Assembly (NCBI GenBank): GCA_900549645.1
Contig: URPD01000060.1
Coordinates: 1 to 9,636 of the forward strand
Direction: 5' to 3'
DNA from: an uncultured Eubacteriales bacterium
GTDB lineage: Bacteria > Bacillota > Clostridia > Oscillospirales > Oscillospiraceae
Length of the DNA: 9,636 bases
In this document: positions 1 to 6,580 of the stretch, piece after piece
Position numbering within the stretch: position 1 is the first letter of the stretch
How the letters are laid out: each line of letters starts with the position of its first letter
Notes under the pieces: model-generated
The model's database searches: none
The model's input: only the letters and a program-made list of their open reading frames with translations
Told to the model about the DNA's origin: nothing
Made by a program: the position numbers and the translations under genes

Positions 1-402
1 TACACCGAGACGGAGCCTGAAACGGCAGCCGAGACCGCCGAAACCGTGACCGAAACCGCCGAAACTGCGGCCGAGGCGGACGCGCCCAAAAAGCCGCGCG
101 AGCCGTTTTTCCGCCGCCAGCGCCGCGAGTTTTCAGACGCCTGGCGCGAGATCTACTGCAACAGCCGCGCGCGGCGCATCCGCACATGGCAGATCGCGGT
201 GTTCGCGCTCATGATCGTCGAGGCGGCGGTCATGGCCATCGCCGTCCACCCGGCGTACTGGGTCGGTGCGGGGCTGCTTGCACTGCTGTGCGTGAGACAG
301 CTGTTCGACCGCCGTCCGGAGCGGCACACCGTCGCCGGCGTCGTGCTCTACGGCGTGATCGCCGTGCTCATCGGCATTTTTGTCGCCGAGCAGGTGCTTT
401 GA
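1..402 (+). CDS. Small membrane protein with acidic Thr/Glu/Ala N-terminus, 5'-truncated
   Basis: The frame is open from base 1 to the TGA at 400-402, so the gene begins upstream of the window. A GTG at 46 exists but has no ribosome site, and the same Thr/Glu/Ala repeat continues on both sides of it, so I treat the window edge as the limit. The 133 visible residues have three parts. Residues 1-27 are a low-complexity acidic stretch (repeats of the type ETA, AET). Next is a basic, Arg-rich segment (KKPREPFFRRQRREF). Then come about three hydrophobic segments near residues 62-82, 86-102 and 111-133, the last reaching the C-terminus. This suggests a cytoplasmic charged region followed by a small membrane anchor. 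I recognise no family or catalytic motif. It is followed by the proS promoter, so it is probably the last gene of an upstream unit. Confidence 0.6.
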   Translation, partial: YTETEPETAAETAETVTETAETAAEADAPKKPREPFFRRQRREFSDAWREIYCNSRARRIRTWQIAVFALMIVEAAVMAIAVHPAYWVGAGLLALLCVRQLFDRRPERHTVAGVVLYGVIAVLIGIFVAEQVL

Positions 403-415
403 GCGCCGTGCGCGC

Positions 416-444
416 TTGACAAACGGCGGGCGATTGCATAAAAT
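416..444 (+). promoter_or_regulatory. Sigma-A-type promoter of proS
   Basis: A consensus -35 box TTGACA (416-421) is separated by exactly 17 bp from a -10 box TAAAAT (439-444, five of six consensus bases). Transcription would start near 451, leaving a leader of about 70 nt before the proS ATG at 520. That is too short for a T-box. The leader holds one small GC-rich stem-loop at 476-498 (GCTGCGCG paired with CGCGCGGC). Confidence 0.75.
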
Positions 445-519
445 ATAAAAGTTGCCCAATACATTATAAATTACGGCTGCGCGGGTGCTTCGCGCGGCAT
501 ACAGAGGAGAGTTGCGCTT

Positions 520-1956
520 ATGGCCAAAGAAAAAAAGGTCGAGCAGATCACCGATATGGAAGTGGATTTCGCCCAGTGGTTCACCGACGTGTGCACCAAG
601 GCGGAGCTTGTCGATTATTCCGGAGTCAAGGGCTGCTACATCATGCGCCCCTACGGCTACGCGATTTGGGAGAATATCCAGCAGATCCTCGACGGCATGT
701 TCAAGCGCGACGGGCACGCCAACGTCGCCATGCCCATGCTCATCCCTGAGAGCCTGCTGCAGAAGGAAAAGGATCACGTCGAGGGCTTCGCGCCGGAGTG
801 CGCGTGGGTCACGGTCGGCGGCAGCGAGGAGCTGCCGGAGCGGCTGTGCATCCGCCCGACCTCGGAGACGCTGTTCTGCGATCACTGGAGCCATGTGGTG
901 CATTCATGGCGCGATCTGCCGATGCTGTACAACCAGTGGTGCTCCGTACTGCGCTGGGAAAAGACGACTCGTCCCTTCCTGCGCGGCCGCGAATTCCTCT
1001 GGCAGGAGGGGCACACCCTCCACGCTACCGAGGAGGAAGCCCGCAAGGAGACGCTTCAGCAGCTTGAGGTCTACGCCGACCTCTGCGAGAATTACCTCGC
1101 CATGCCCGTCATCCGCGGCAACAAGACCGACAAGGAAAAGTTCGCGGGCGCTGTGAACACCTATACGATAGAGTGCATGATGCACGACAAGAAGGCGCTT
1201 CAGTCCGGCACAAGCCACTACTTCGGGCAGGGCTTCGCCGAGCAGTTCAACATCACCTTCACCGACAAGGACAACCAGCAGAAGCACCCCTACCAGACCT
1301 CGTGGGGTCTCTCCACGCGCATCATCGGCGGCCTGATTATGACCCATGGCGACAACAACGGCCTCGTGCTGCCGCCGCGCATCGCGCCGGTGCAGGTAGT
1401 GGTCGTGCCCGTCGCGCAGCACAAGCCCGGCGTCATCGAGAAGGCGCAGGAGCTGTTTGACAGCCTCAAGGCCGCGGGCGTGCGCGTAAAGATCGACACC
1501 AGCGACAACTCCCTCGGCTGGAAGTGCGCGCAGTACGAGATGAAGGGCGTGCCGCTGCGCATCGAGCTTGGACCCAGAGACATCGAGAACGGCGTGTGCA
1601 TGGCCGTCCGCCGCGACAACGGCGAGAAGAGCTCCGTCGCGCTCAGCGAGATTGCGGAGCGCATCCACGAGCTGCTCGACGAGGTGCAGAAGGGGCTGTA
1701 CGACAAGGCCAAGCGCAATCTCGACGAGCACACCTACGCGGCGTACTCGCTGGAGGAGGCCAAGGAGCTTCAGGAGCGCAACGGCGGCTTCATCAAGACC
1801 ATGTGGTGCGGCGATCTGCAGTGCGAGCTGGACATGAAGGAGAAGGCGGGGATGTCCTCGCGCTGCATCCCCTTCGAGCAGGAGAAGCTCGGCGAGGTCT
1901 GCGCCTGCTGCGGCAAGCCCGCCAAGCATATGATCTACTGGGGCGTGGCGTATTGA
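520..1956 (+). CDS. proS: Prolyl-tRNA synthetase, archaeal/eukaryotic type
   Basis: This enzyme charges tRNA-Pro with proline in the cytoplasm. The 478-residue length and motifs fit the short archaeal/eukaryotic (type 3) ProRS, which lacks the inserted editing domain of the long bacterial form. Visible class II features are the TSE loop in CIRPTSET (110-117), motif 2 with RWEKTTRPFLRGREFLWQEG (145-164), and motif 3 in WGLSTRIIGGLIMTHGD (262-278). An anticodon-binding domain follows from about 290, opening with APVQVVVVPV. A C-terminal zinc-binding domain has Cys430, Cys435, Cys461 and Cys464, and the chain ends in the conserved aromatic Tyr478. The start is supported by AGAGGAG at 503-509, 10 nt before the ATG. 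It sits behind its own promoter and ends at a palindromic terminator, so it is probably monocistronic. The family and function are secure; nothing in the gene looks broken. Confidence 0.97.
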   Translation: MAKEKKVEQITDMEVDFAQWFTDVCTKAELVDYSGVKGCYIMRPYGYAIWENIQQILDGMFKRDGHANVAMPMLIPESLLQKEKDHVEGFAPECAWVTVGGSEELPERLCIRPTSETLFCDHWSHVVHSWRDLPMLYNQWCSVLRWEKTTRPFLRGREFLWQEGHTLHATEEEARKETLQQLEVYADLCENYLAMPVIRGNKTDKEKFAGAVNTYTIECMMHDKKALQSGTSHYFGQGFAEQFNITFTDKDNQQKHPYQTSWGLSTRIIGGLIMTHGDNNGLVLPPRIAPVQVVVVPVAQHKPGVIEKAQELFDSLKAAGVRVKIDTSDNSLGWKCAQYEMKGVPLRIELGPRDIENGVCMAVRRDNGEKSSVALSEIAERIHELLDEVQKGLYDKAKRNLDEHTYAAYSLEEAKELQERNGGFIKTMWCGDLQCELDMKEKAGMSSRCIPFEQEKLGEVCACCGKPAKHMIYWGVAY

Positions 1957-1984
1957 TACGCGCGGAAATTTGAAATTGTGATGG

Positions 1985-2020
1985 GGACAGCCCCGGTGCG
2001 ATATCGCACCGGGGCTGTTC
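1985..2020 (+). terminator. Long palindromic terminator after proS
   Basis: Bases 1987-2018 form a perfect 32-bp palindrome (ACAGCCCCGGTGCGAT and its exact complement), extendable by two further pairs if G-U is allowed. It starts 30 bp after the proS stop. The following U tract is poor (TTCAGTCTGT), so termination may be Rho-independent but weak, or the stem may instead protect the 3' end. Its symmetry also lets it act in either direction between the convergent transcripts. Confidence 0.6.
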
Positions 2021-2141
2021 AGTCTGTCAAAGAACATGTGCAGCAGGGCGCGGATAAGAGAGCAGCGGGGGAGCTTGAGGGGCAGCGCTTCGCGGCAAAG
2101 ATTTGGGGCGGAGCGCCGATTTTTCATGCGTTGCAGAACGC

Positions 2142-2171
2142 AAAAACGGGACGGTACACGCCGTCCCGTTT
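2142..2171 (-). terminator. Intrinsic terminator of the plsC-ymfI unit
   Basis: Read on the minus strand, AAACGGGACGG, a 6-nt loop and CCGTCCCGTTT form an 11-bp stem followed by a run of five T. It begins 7 bp after the stop codon of the dehydrogenase gene. The gene-proximal flank (2160-2179 on the plus strand) matches the right end of the family A repeat at 4081-4100 in 19 of 20 bases, so this terminator may derive from a repeat end. Confidence 0.85.
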
Positions 2172-2178
2172 ACATTAT

Positions 2179-2910
2179 TCAATTCACAAATCCGCCGTCG
2201 AGGGTGAGGACTTGGCCGGTGGCGTAGGTCGCGTCGCAGGCGAGGTACGCGATCGCCGCCGCGATCTCCTCCGGTCGGCCGAGCCGCCCCAGCGGAATCT
2301 CCCCCGCCAGCATGTCCAGCGTCTCCTGCCCCAGCACCTGCACCATCTCCGTGTCAATGACCCCCGGCGCTACGCAATTGACCCGTATCCCGCTCGGCGC
2401 AAGCTCCGCCGCCAACGACCGCGTAAGCCCGATGATGGCGTGCTTCGTGCTGGAATACGTCACCTCACAGCTTGCCCCGTGCTGACCCCATATGGAGCTG
2501 ACGTTCACGATACTGCCCGCGTGCTCGTGCAGCATGTGCGGCAGAACCGCCTGCGTGCAGTTGAAGCAGCCGCCCAGATTCACGTCGAACAGGCGCTTCC
2601 ACGTCGCGGCGTCGATGTCCTGAAACTGCTGCTGCCGCGCGATGCCCGCGTTATTCACCAGCAGCGTCACCTCGCCCAGCTCCTCCACACAGCGGCGGTG
2701 CATCGCCTGCACGGCGTCCGCGTCCGCGACGTCGGCCTGATGCGTGATGCAGCGCACGCCGTACTCGCGCGCGGCGGCGGCGGTCTGCTCGGCGCGGGCG
2801 GTCTGCTCGATATAGTTTATGCACAGGTCGTAGCCGCGGCGGGCAAGCTCCAGCGCCGTGGCCGCGCCGATCCCGCGCGACGCGCCGGTTACGATTGCGA
2901 CTTTGTTCAT
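2179..2910 (-). CDS. ymfI: Short-chain dehydrogenase, probable EF-P 5-aminopentanone reductase (YmfI/FabG-like)
   Basis: This is a classical NAD(P)H-dependent short-chain dehydrogenase of 243 residues. It has the Rossmann motif TGASRGIG (8-15), NNAG (86-89) and the catalytic set Asn111, Ser139, Tyr152 and Lys156 (YSSTK), followed by IRVNCVAPGVIDTEM and the C-terminal DGGFVN. The stretch SSIWGQHGASCEVTYSSTKH is, from memory, typical of the YmfI branch, which in Firmicutes reduces the 5-aminopentanone group on elongation factor P. FabG (3-oxoacyl-ACP reductase) is the alternative, and motifs alone do not exclude it. The start at 2910 is chosen because AAAGGAG lies 8 nt upstream; the frame extends further upstream but without such support. 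It lies 88 bp downstream of the acyltransferase gene on the same strand, probably in one transcript, and is followed by an intrinsic terminator. Confidence 0.85.
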   Translation of the reverse strand: MNKVAIVTGASRGIGAATALELARRGYDLCINYIEQTARAEQTAAAAREYGVRCITHQADVADADAVQAMHRRCVEELGEVTLLVNNAGIARQQQFQDIDAATWKRLFDVNLGGCFNCTQAVLPHMLHEHAGSIVNVSSIWGQHGASCEVTYSSTKHAIIGLTRSLAAELAPSGIRVNCVAPGVIDTEMVQVLGQETLDMLAGEIPLGRLGRPEEIAAAIAYLACDATYATGQVLTLDGGFVN

Positions 2911-2918
2911 GGTGTGGT

Positions 2919-2925
2919 CTCCTTT
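2919..2925 (-). promoter_or_regulatory. Ribosome-binding site of ymfI
   Basis: On the minus strand AAAGGAG stands 8 nt before the ATG at 2910. It decides this start over an in-frame ATG 78 bases further upstream. The leader before it is almost purely C and A. Confidence 0.85.
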
Positions 2926-2968
2926 GTGGGGGTGGATTTTGTGGGGGGCGGTGGCAGGGGTGAGGGAG

Positions 2969-2987
2969 TGCCAATAGGGAAAAGACA
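2969..2987 (+). repeat. Fragment of the family B spacer module
   Basis: TGCCAATAGGGAAAAGACA matches the spacer module at 9441-9459 in 17 of 19 bases. A related GGGAAAAGACAGAA occurs at 6855-6868. It lies in the gap between the acyltransferase and dehydrogenase genes and may be the remnant of a family B element. The match is short, so chance similarity is possible. Confidence 0.4.
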
Positions 2988-2998
2988 CGGCAATATTC

Positions 2999-3805
2999 TC
3001 ACGCGATGGCGGCCTGGATGGTCTCGACGCTATGGTCGGCGAGGGTGTTCGTCTTTTCCGCCTTGACCTCCGCCGCGTCGATGACCTCCAATATCTTCAG
3101 CGTCACCCGCGTCGGGCGGCGCAGTACGTTCTTCGCCACGTTCTCCGTGCCCTCGATGCTCGCTATCACCAGCGGCACCCCCGCCTTCTGCGCGATCTTG
3201 AAGCTCCCCGAATGGAACGGCAGCATCGCAGTGCCGTGGCTTCGCGTGCCCTCAGGGTAGATGCACATCGAGCAGACGTCGTTCTTCAGATACTCCGCCG
3301 CCTGCAAAATCGTCTTGAGCGCCTCGCGGTTGTCCTCGCGGTTGATGGGCAGGTAGCCCGCGCCCCACGCAAGCTTGCCGACGATGGGTATCTTCAGATT
3401 GCTCGGCTTCGAGATGAAGCTGACGTTATAATCCCGCAGCGCCCACATCGTCGCCAGCGGGTCGAAGCTCGACCGGTGGTTGCACACGAGCAGGAAACGG
3501 CTGTCCTTCGGCAGCTTCTCCAGCCCCTCGGTATGCACCCGCGTCCAGCAATGGCCGAGGATGAAGCTGCATATGCTCACGCCCGCGACGCGGCAGATCT
3601 CGCTCTGTCTCGCGCGCGGCGCGGCCTTCACCGGCAGCCCGATGAGCCACATCACCAGCAGGTACAGTACGTTTATCGCAACAAAGCTGCCGAGGAACAT
3701 CAGCAGCGGCTTCCATATATCGGCCAGCCCCGTGACCGCGGAAAAGCCAAACGCATAGACGAGCGCTATCGCCAGCGCGATCAGGGCAAATATCAGGACT
3801 ATCAT
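2999..3805 (-). CDS. plsC: 1-acyl-sn-glycerol-3-phosphate acyltransferase family protein (PlsC-like)
   Basis: PlsC-type enzymes transfer an acyl chain to lysophosphatidic acid at the membrane in phospholipid synthesis. The 268-residue protein has two hydrophobic N-terminal segments (about 2-24 and 34-57) that would anchor it. The acyltransferase core carries the catalytic HX4D motif NHRSSFD (His110, Asp115), the glycerophosphate-binding region INRED (154-158) and the EGTRS motif (185-189). The start at 3805 is chosen because GGAGG lies 6 nt upstream; an ATG eight codons earlier has no such site. It is the first gene of a minus-strand unit with the YmfI-like dehydrogenase. Its promoter region contains a long AT-rich palindrome. 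The family is secure; the exact acceptor, and so whether it is the housekeeping PlsC, is inferred. Confidence 0.92.
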   Translation of the reverse strand: MIVLIFALIALAIALVYAFGFSAVTGLADIWKPLLMFLGSFVAINVLYLLVMWLIGLPVKAAPRARQSEICRVAGVSICSFILGHCWTRVHTEGLEKLPKDSRFLLVCNHRSSFDPLATMWALRDYNVSFISKPSNLKIPIVGKLAWGAGYLPINREDNREALKTILQAAEYLKNDVCSMCIYPEGTRSHGTAMLPFHSGSFKIAQKAGVPLVIASIEGTENVAKNVLRRPTRVTLKILEVIDAAEVKAEKTNTLADHSVETIQAAIA

Positions 3806-3811
3806 ATCGAA

Positions 3812-3816
3812 CCTCC
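3812..3816 (-). promoter_or_regulatory. Ribosome-binding site of plsC
   Basis: On the minus strand GGAGG stands 6 nt before the ATG at 3805, supporting that start rather than the one at 3829, which would place GGAGG inside the coding sequence. Confidence 0.85.
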
Positions 3817-3832
3817 GGGGATAGTACATTTA

Positions 3833-3861
3833 AATATAGATGTATATAATAACACTTTTAA
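3833..3861 (-). promoter_or_regulatory. Possible plsC promoter overlapping the palindrome
   Basis: On the minus strand TTAAAA (3861-3856) and TATATT (3838-3833) are 17 bp apart and would start a leader of about 20 nt before plsC. The -35 match is weak and this whole stretch is AT-rich, so other assignments are possible. Confidence 0.3.
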
Positions 3862-3881
3862 AAATTTTTAAAAGTGTTATT
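3848..3881. promoter_or_regulatory. Perfect 34-bp AT-rich palindrome, candidate operator upstream of plsC
   Basis: Bases 3848-3864 (AATAACACTTTTAAAAA) are the exact reverse complement of 3865-3881. The 17-bp arms have no spacer. It ends 42 bp upstream of the plsC start and overlaps the possible promoter. The low GC content of the stem makes an intrinsic terminator unlikely, so binding by a dimeric regulator is the simpler reading. I cannot name the regulator. Confidence 0.5.
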
Positions 3882-3917
3882 TGAAATTTTTGAAGAAAAA
3901 TTTACAAATGTTAATGC

Positions 3918-3940
3918 GGGGGTGGGGGGCGGGGGCGGGG
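3918..3940 (+). other. G-quadruplex-forming tract
   Basis: Four guanine runs of 5, 6, 5 and 4 bases are separated by single nucleotides (T, C, C). This is a strong intramolecular quadruplex motif on the plus strand, in the gap between plsC and the phage-like half, about 115 bp upstream of the plsC start on the opposite strand. Confidence 0.55.
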
Positions 3941-3977
3941 TGCGGCGATTTGCGGTGCGGTGCGGGACGGGAGGTGA

Positions 3978-4088
3978 GGGACGGCACAGAGGCCGTCCCC
4001 TACGGGGTTGGTTGAGGTGCACAGCGGCATGTTTGAATCGGCGCGGAATCCGAAGTCTTCTTGTAGGGGACGGCCGCTGTGCCGTCCC
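3978..4088. repeat. Family A element: 111-bp inverted repeat pair
   Basis: The left arm (3978-4003) and right arm (4063-4088) are inverted copies matching in 25 of 26 bases, with a 59-bp spacer. Each arm is itself a hairpin, GGGACGGC and GCCGTCCC around a 6-nt loop, so the element can fold as two small hairpins or one long stem. A single arm recurs inside the portal gene. It encodes no protein of its own and looks like a miniature inverted-repeat element. Confidence 0.85.
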
Positions 4089-4115
4089 GTGTACATTATT
4101 TATACTGCGCTTACT

Positions 4116-4217
4116 GCGCTCTTTCTTTTCTCCCCTGCTCCAGACCCAACTCTGGCGACCCCTCAGTCGGCTGACGCCGACAGCTCCCCTAAGAGGGGCG
4201 CCAAGGGGGTGCCCCCA
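4116..4217 (+). repeat. Family B element, copy 1
   Basis: The 15-bp start GCGCTCTTTCTTTTC is shared exactly with 4961-4975. The core at 4151-4209 folds as an outer stem TGGCG (4153-4157) with CGCCA (4199-4203). This encloses a variable hairpin GTCGGC-TGAC-GCCGAC (4166-4181) and a constant hairpin CCCCT-AAG-AGGGG (4186-4198). It ends 5 bp from the stop codon of the 4223-4921 gene. Together with the family A pair and the guanine-rich tract it accounts for most of the 340-bp gap upstream of plsC. Confidence 0.8.
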
Positions 4218-4222
4218 TTACC

Positions 4223-4921
4223 TTACATTATCGCGTCGAGGTTTCTGCCCGGCGAAGCCAAACGCGTCGATTTCGGGGCGGTATAGCGCTTCTGCTTCTT
4301 TGTCTTCTTCGTGCCCGAACTCGTGCCGCTGCGGTAGGTATACGAATTCGACGTGCCGATCTTGTTCCGGCGGCGGTACTCCGCAAGCAGCGCCGACGCC
4401 TGCTCGCCCGTCATGCCGCTGTCCGACAGCTCCGTCTCGTTCGGGTTATAGCCGCTGTTGTAGATGAGCTTATAGAGCCGGTCATAATTCTCGCGGCGCG
4501 CGGTCTCGGCGCTCTTCTGCGCGGCGGCTTCGCGCTCCGCGGCCTCACGCTCGCTCTCGCGCTTGACCTCCGAGCGCTCCGACGCCAGCTCCCACGCCGT
4601 TTTCAGCGCGTCGCCCTCCGCGTTGTAGCGCTGCCACGCCATGCCGTACAGCTCCGGCAGCGCCTCGCCGAGGCTCTGGAGGTAGCTGTCGTACTGCTGC
4701 TGGCCGACGCTCTGCGCGTAGCTGCTGCCGTAGCCGCCGGTCAGGGCGGCGGCCTGACCCATCGTGTTGCGCATGGCGAGGCGGCCGCGGCGCTGGTAGC
4801 TCTGGGCGTAGGAATTGTAGACGGGGTCGGACGCGGGGTCGTAGCTGAACGCGGGGCGGCCGGTGATGGCGGCGTACAGGCGCTCAAGCTCTGCGTCCGG
4901 GTCGTATAGGTTGGTTGACAT
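4223..4921 (-). CDS. Phage-associated protein of unknown function, Tyr-rich domain, charged helix and basic tail
   Basis: The 232-residue protein has a front half rich in Tyr, Gln, Ser and Gly. It contains FSYDPASDPVYNSYAQSYQRRG (about 25-46) and an AALTGGYGSSYAQSVGQQQY stretch (58-77). I recall similar patterns in conserved hypothetical proteins of clostridial phage regions, but I cannot verify this and know no function. Residues 110-152 form a charged Glu/Arg/Ala helix, probably a coiled coil. The tail (205-227) is Lys/Arg-rich and could bind nucleic acid. There is no signal peptide or membrane segment. The start at 4921 is chosen for AAAGGAG 7 nt upstream. It is divergent from the terminase gene, with a family B element between them, and its stop abuts another. 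A structural or packaging-associated role is inferred only from context. Confidence 0.75.
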   Translation of the reverse strand: MSTNLYDPDAELERLYAAITGRPAFSYDPASDPVYNSYAQSYQRRGRLAMRNTMGQAAALTGGYGSSYAQSVGQQQYDSYLQSLGEALPELYGMAWQRYNAEGDALKTAWELASERSEVKRESEREAAEREAAAQKSAETARRENYDRLYKLIYNSGYNPNETELSDSGMTGEQASALLAEYRRRNKIGTSNSYTYRSGTSSGTKKTKKQKRYTAPKSTRLASPGRNLDAIM

Positions 4922-4928
4922 AATGTTT

Positions 4929-4935
4929 CTCCTTT
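4929..4935 (-). promoter_or_regulatory. Ribosome-binding site deciding the start of the 4223-4921 gene
   Basis: On the minus strand AAAGGAG stands 7 nt before the ATG at 4921. The frame stays open about 105 bases further upstream into the repeat, but nothing supports translation there. Confidence 0.85.
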
Positions 4936-4960
4936 CGTTTATGTGGGGGTTGTTTGTGGT

Positions 4961-5107
4961 GCGCTCTTTCTTTTCCCCTCTGCTCGTGTCGCTACTCTGG
5001 CGACCCCTTCGGCGCTGACGCGCCACTGTCTCGCTGCGGCTCGGTCACGGCGTCAGCCGTGACTGAGGGGTCGCCAGGGTTGAGAGAGCGCCAAGCCCTA
5101 AAAGACA
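4961..5107. repeat. Family B element, copy 2, two-sided form
   Basis: The element begins with GCGCTCTTTCTTTTC and ends with GAGAGAGCGC followed by the AAAAGACA module, so its ends are inverted. TCTGGCGACCCC on the left is mirrored by GGGGTCGCCAG on the right. Inside are two variable hairpins: GGCGC-TGAC-GCGCC (5011-5024) and GTCACGGC-GTCA-GCCGTGAC (5044-5063). It fills most of the 234-bp divergent gap between the 4223-4921 gene and the terminase gene; no convincing promoter was seen there. Confidence 0.8.
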
Positions 5108-5155
5108 CCTCCTCCCCCCCCACACATCACATACACCACCACGGGAAGAACACAC

Positions 5156-6580
5156 ATGTCTGAACTTTTGATACCAAAACCTAACGAAAAACAACTGCTT
5201 TTCCTCGCAGACCAACACAAATTCATCGGCTACGGCGGGGCGCGCGGCGGCGGCAAAAGCTGGGCCGTGCGCGTCAAGGCCGCGCTGCTGTGCCTCAACT
5301 ACCCCGGCATCAAGGTCATGATCGTCCGCCGCACCTACCCCGAGCTTCAGGAAAACCACATCCTGCCCCTCTGCGCCATGCTCCGCTGCCTCGACGACGA
5401 CCCCGCCGAGCGCATCGCCGCCTACAACGACGCCAAAAAGCACATCGTCTTCCCCAACGGCAGCCGCATCCTCTTCCGCTACTGCGACTGCGACAAGGAC
5501 GCCGCCCGCTTTCAGGGCACCGAGGTCGACGTGCTCTTCATCGACGAGGCCACTCAGCACTCCGAGGCGCAGATGCACGCCCTGCGCGCCTGTGTGCGCG
5601 GAGTGAATAATTATCCAAAGCGCATCTACTGCACGATGAACCCCGGCGGTGTCGGCCACGGCTGGGTCAAGCGCCTGTTCATCGACCGCCAGTACCGCGG
5701 CGCCGAGCGCGCCGAGGATTACAGCTTTATCCGCTCGCTCGTGACCGACAACGCCGCGCTTATGGCCTCCGACCCCGACTACCTCCGCAGTCTCCAAGCC
5801 CTGCCCGACAAGCTTCGCCGCGCGTGGCTCGACGGCGACTGGGACATCTACGAAGGCCAGTTTTTCGAGGATTTCCGGCTCACACCCGACCTTGAGCTTG
5901 CCCGCCGACGCGGCTTCGCCGCCGACTCCGACGAGCTTCGCCGCCAGCGCCGCTTCACCCACGTCATCGAACCCTTCGACCTCGCCGCCCCCGCCTGCCG
6001 CGGCTGGACGGTGTTCCGAAGCTACGACTTCGGCTACGGGCGTCCGTTTTCCTGCGCGTGGTGGGCGGTGGACTACGACGGAAGATTATACAGAATTCTT
6101 GAATATTATGGATGCACGGCACAGCCGAATCAGGGACTGCGGCTCAGTCCGGACGAGCAGTTCCGCGAGATCGCGCGCATGGAGCGTGAGCACCCGTGGC
6201 TTCGCGGGCGGAGCATCGACGGCGTGGCCGACCCCAGCATCTGGGACGCGAGCCGGGGCGAGAGCGTCGCGGAGACGGCGGCGCGCTACGGGCTGTACTT
6301 CCTGCCGGGCGACAACCACCGCATGCCGGGCTGGATGCAGTGCCACTACCGCCTGCAGTTCGACGAGGAGGGGCTGCCGGGGATGTATGTGTTCGATACC
6401 TGCGCGGCGTTTCTGCGCACGGTGCCGCTGCTGCGGTTCTCGGCGGCGCGGCCGGAGGACGTGGACACCGAGCAGGAGGACCACGTGGCGGACGAGTGGC
6501 GGTACGCGTGCATGTCGCGGCCGATCGCGCCGCGGATCGAGCTGCCCGCCCCCGCGCGGGTCTGGAACCCGCTGGCGTGA
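5156..6580 (+). CDS. terL: Phage terminase large subunit
   Basis: TerL is the motor that packages phage DNA into the prohead and cuts it. The 474-residue protein has both domains. The ATPase has Walker A GGARGGGKS (27-35), Walker B VLFIDE (126-131, catalytic Glu131) and the coupling motif TMNPGG (160-165). The RNase H-like nuclease has likely metal-binding Asp291 in SYDFG, Asp359 in GVADPS and Asp446 in DHVADEWRYA. All key residues are present, so the enzyme may be functional. The start has only a modest ribosome site (GGGAAG about 8 nt upstream) after a C/A-rich leader. No small terminase gene is visible before it. Codon third positions are C-rich in the first two thirds and G-rich near the end. 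Its last 23 coding bases, plus 10 beyond, are duplicated 66 bp downstream. Confidence 0.95.
   Translation: MSELLIPKPNEKQLLFLADQHKFIGYGGARGGGKSWAVRVKAALLCLNYPGIKVMIVRRTYPELQENHILPLCAMLRCLDDDPAERIAAYNDAKKHIVFPNGSRILFRYCDCDKDAARFQGTEVDVLFIDEATQHSEAQMHALRACVRGVNNYPKRIYCTMNPGGVGHGWVKRLFIDRQYRGAERAEDYSFIRSLVTDNAALMASDPDYLRSLQALPDKLRRAWLDGDWDIYEGQFFEDFRLTPDLELARRRGFAADSDELRRQRRFTHVIEPFDLAAPACRGWTVFRSYDFGYGRPFSCAWWAVDYDGRLYRILEYYGCTAQPNQGLRLSPDEQFREIARMEREHPWLRGRSIDGVADPSIWDASRGESVAETAARYGLYFLPGDNHRMPGWMQCHYRLQFDEEGLPGMYVFDTCAAFLRTVPLLRFSAARPEDVDTEQEDHVADEWRYACMSRPIAPRIELPAPARVWNPLA

Noticed and set aside
46..402. GTG at 46 as the start of the first gene
   Set aside because: The frame is open to the window edge, the Thr/Glu/Ala repeat continues upstream of the GTG, and no ribosome site precedes it.
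445..519. T-box riboswitch in the proS leader
   Set aside because: The leader is only about 70 nt and has no T-box core sequence or specifier stem.
904..2127. Long minus-strand open frame (407 codons) opposite proS
   Set aside because: It is a shadow of the GC-rich proS codons, has no ribosome site or recognisable domain, and overlaps a secure gene throughout. The same holds for the minus-strand frames at 7138-8181 and 5045-5962.
1978..3066. Plus-strand open frame of 362 codons
   Set aside because: It begins in the proS terminator and lies opposite the well-supported dehydrogenase gene. Its composition (Arg/Ala/Val/His-rich) is typical of an antisense frame.
3882..5155. tRNA gene or prophage attachment site at the host/phage junction
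   Set aside because: No tRNA cloverleaf or conserved T-loop sequence was seen on either strand, and no direct repeat pair flanks the phage-like half inside the window.
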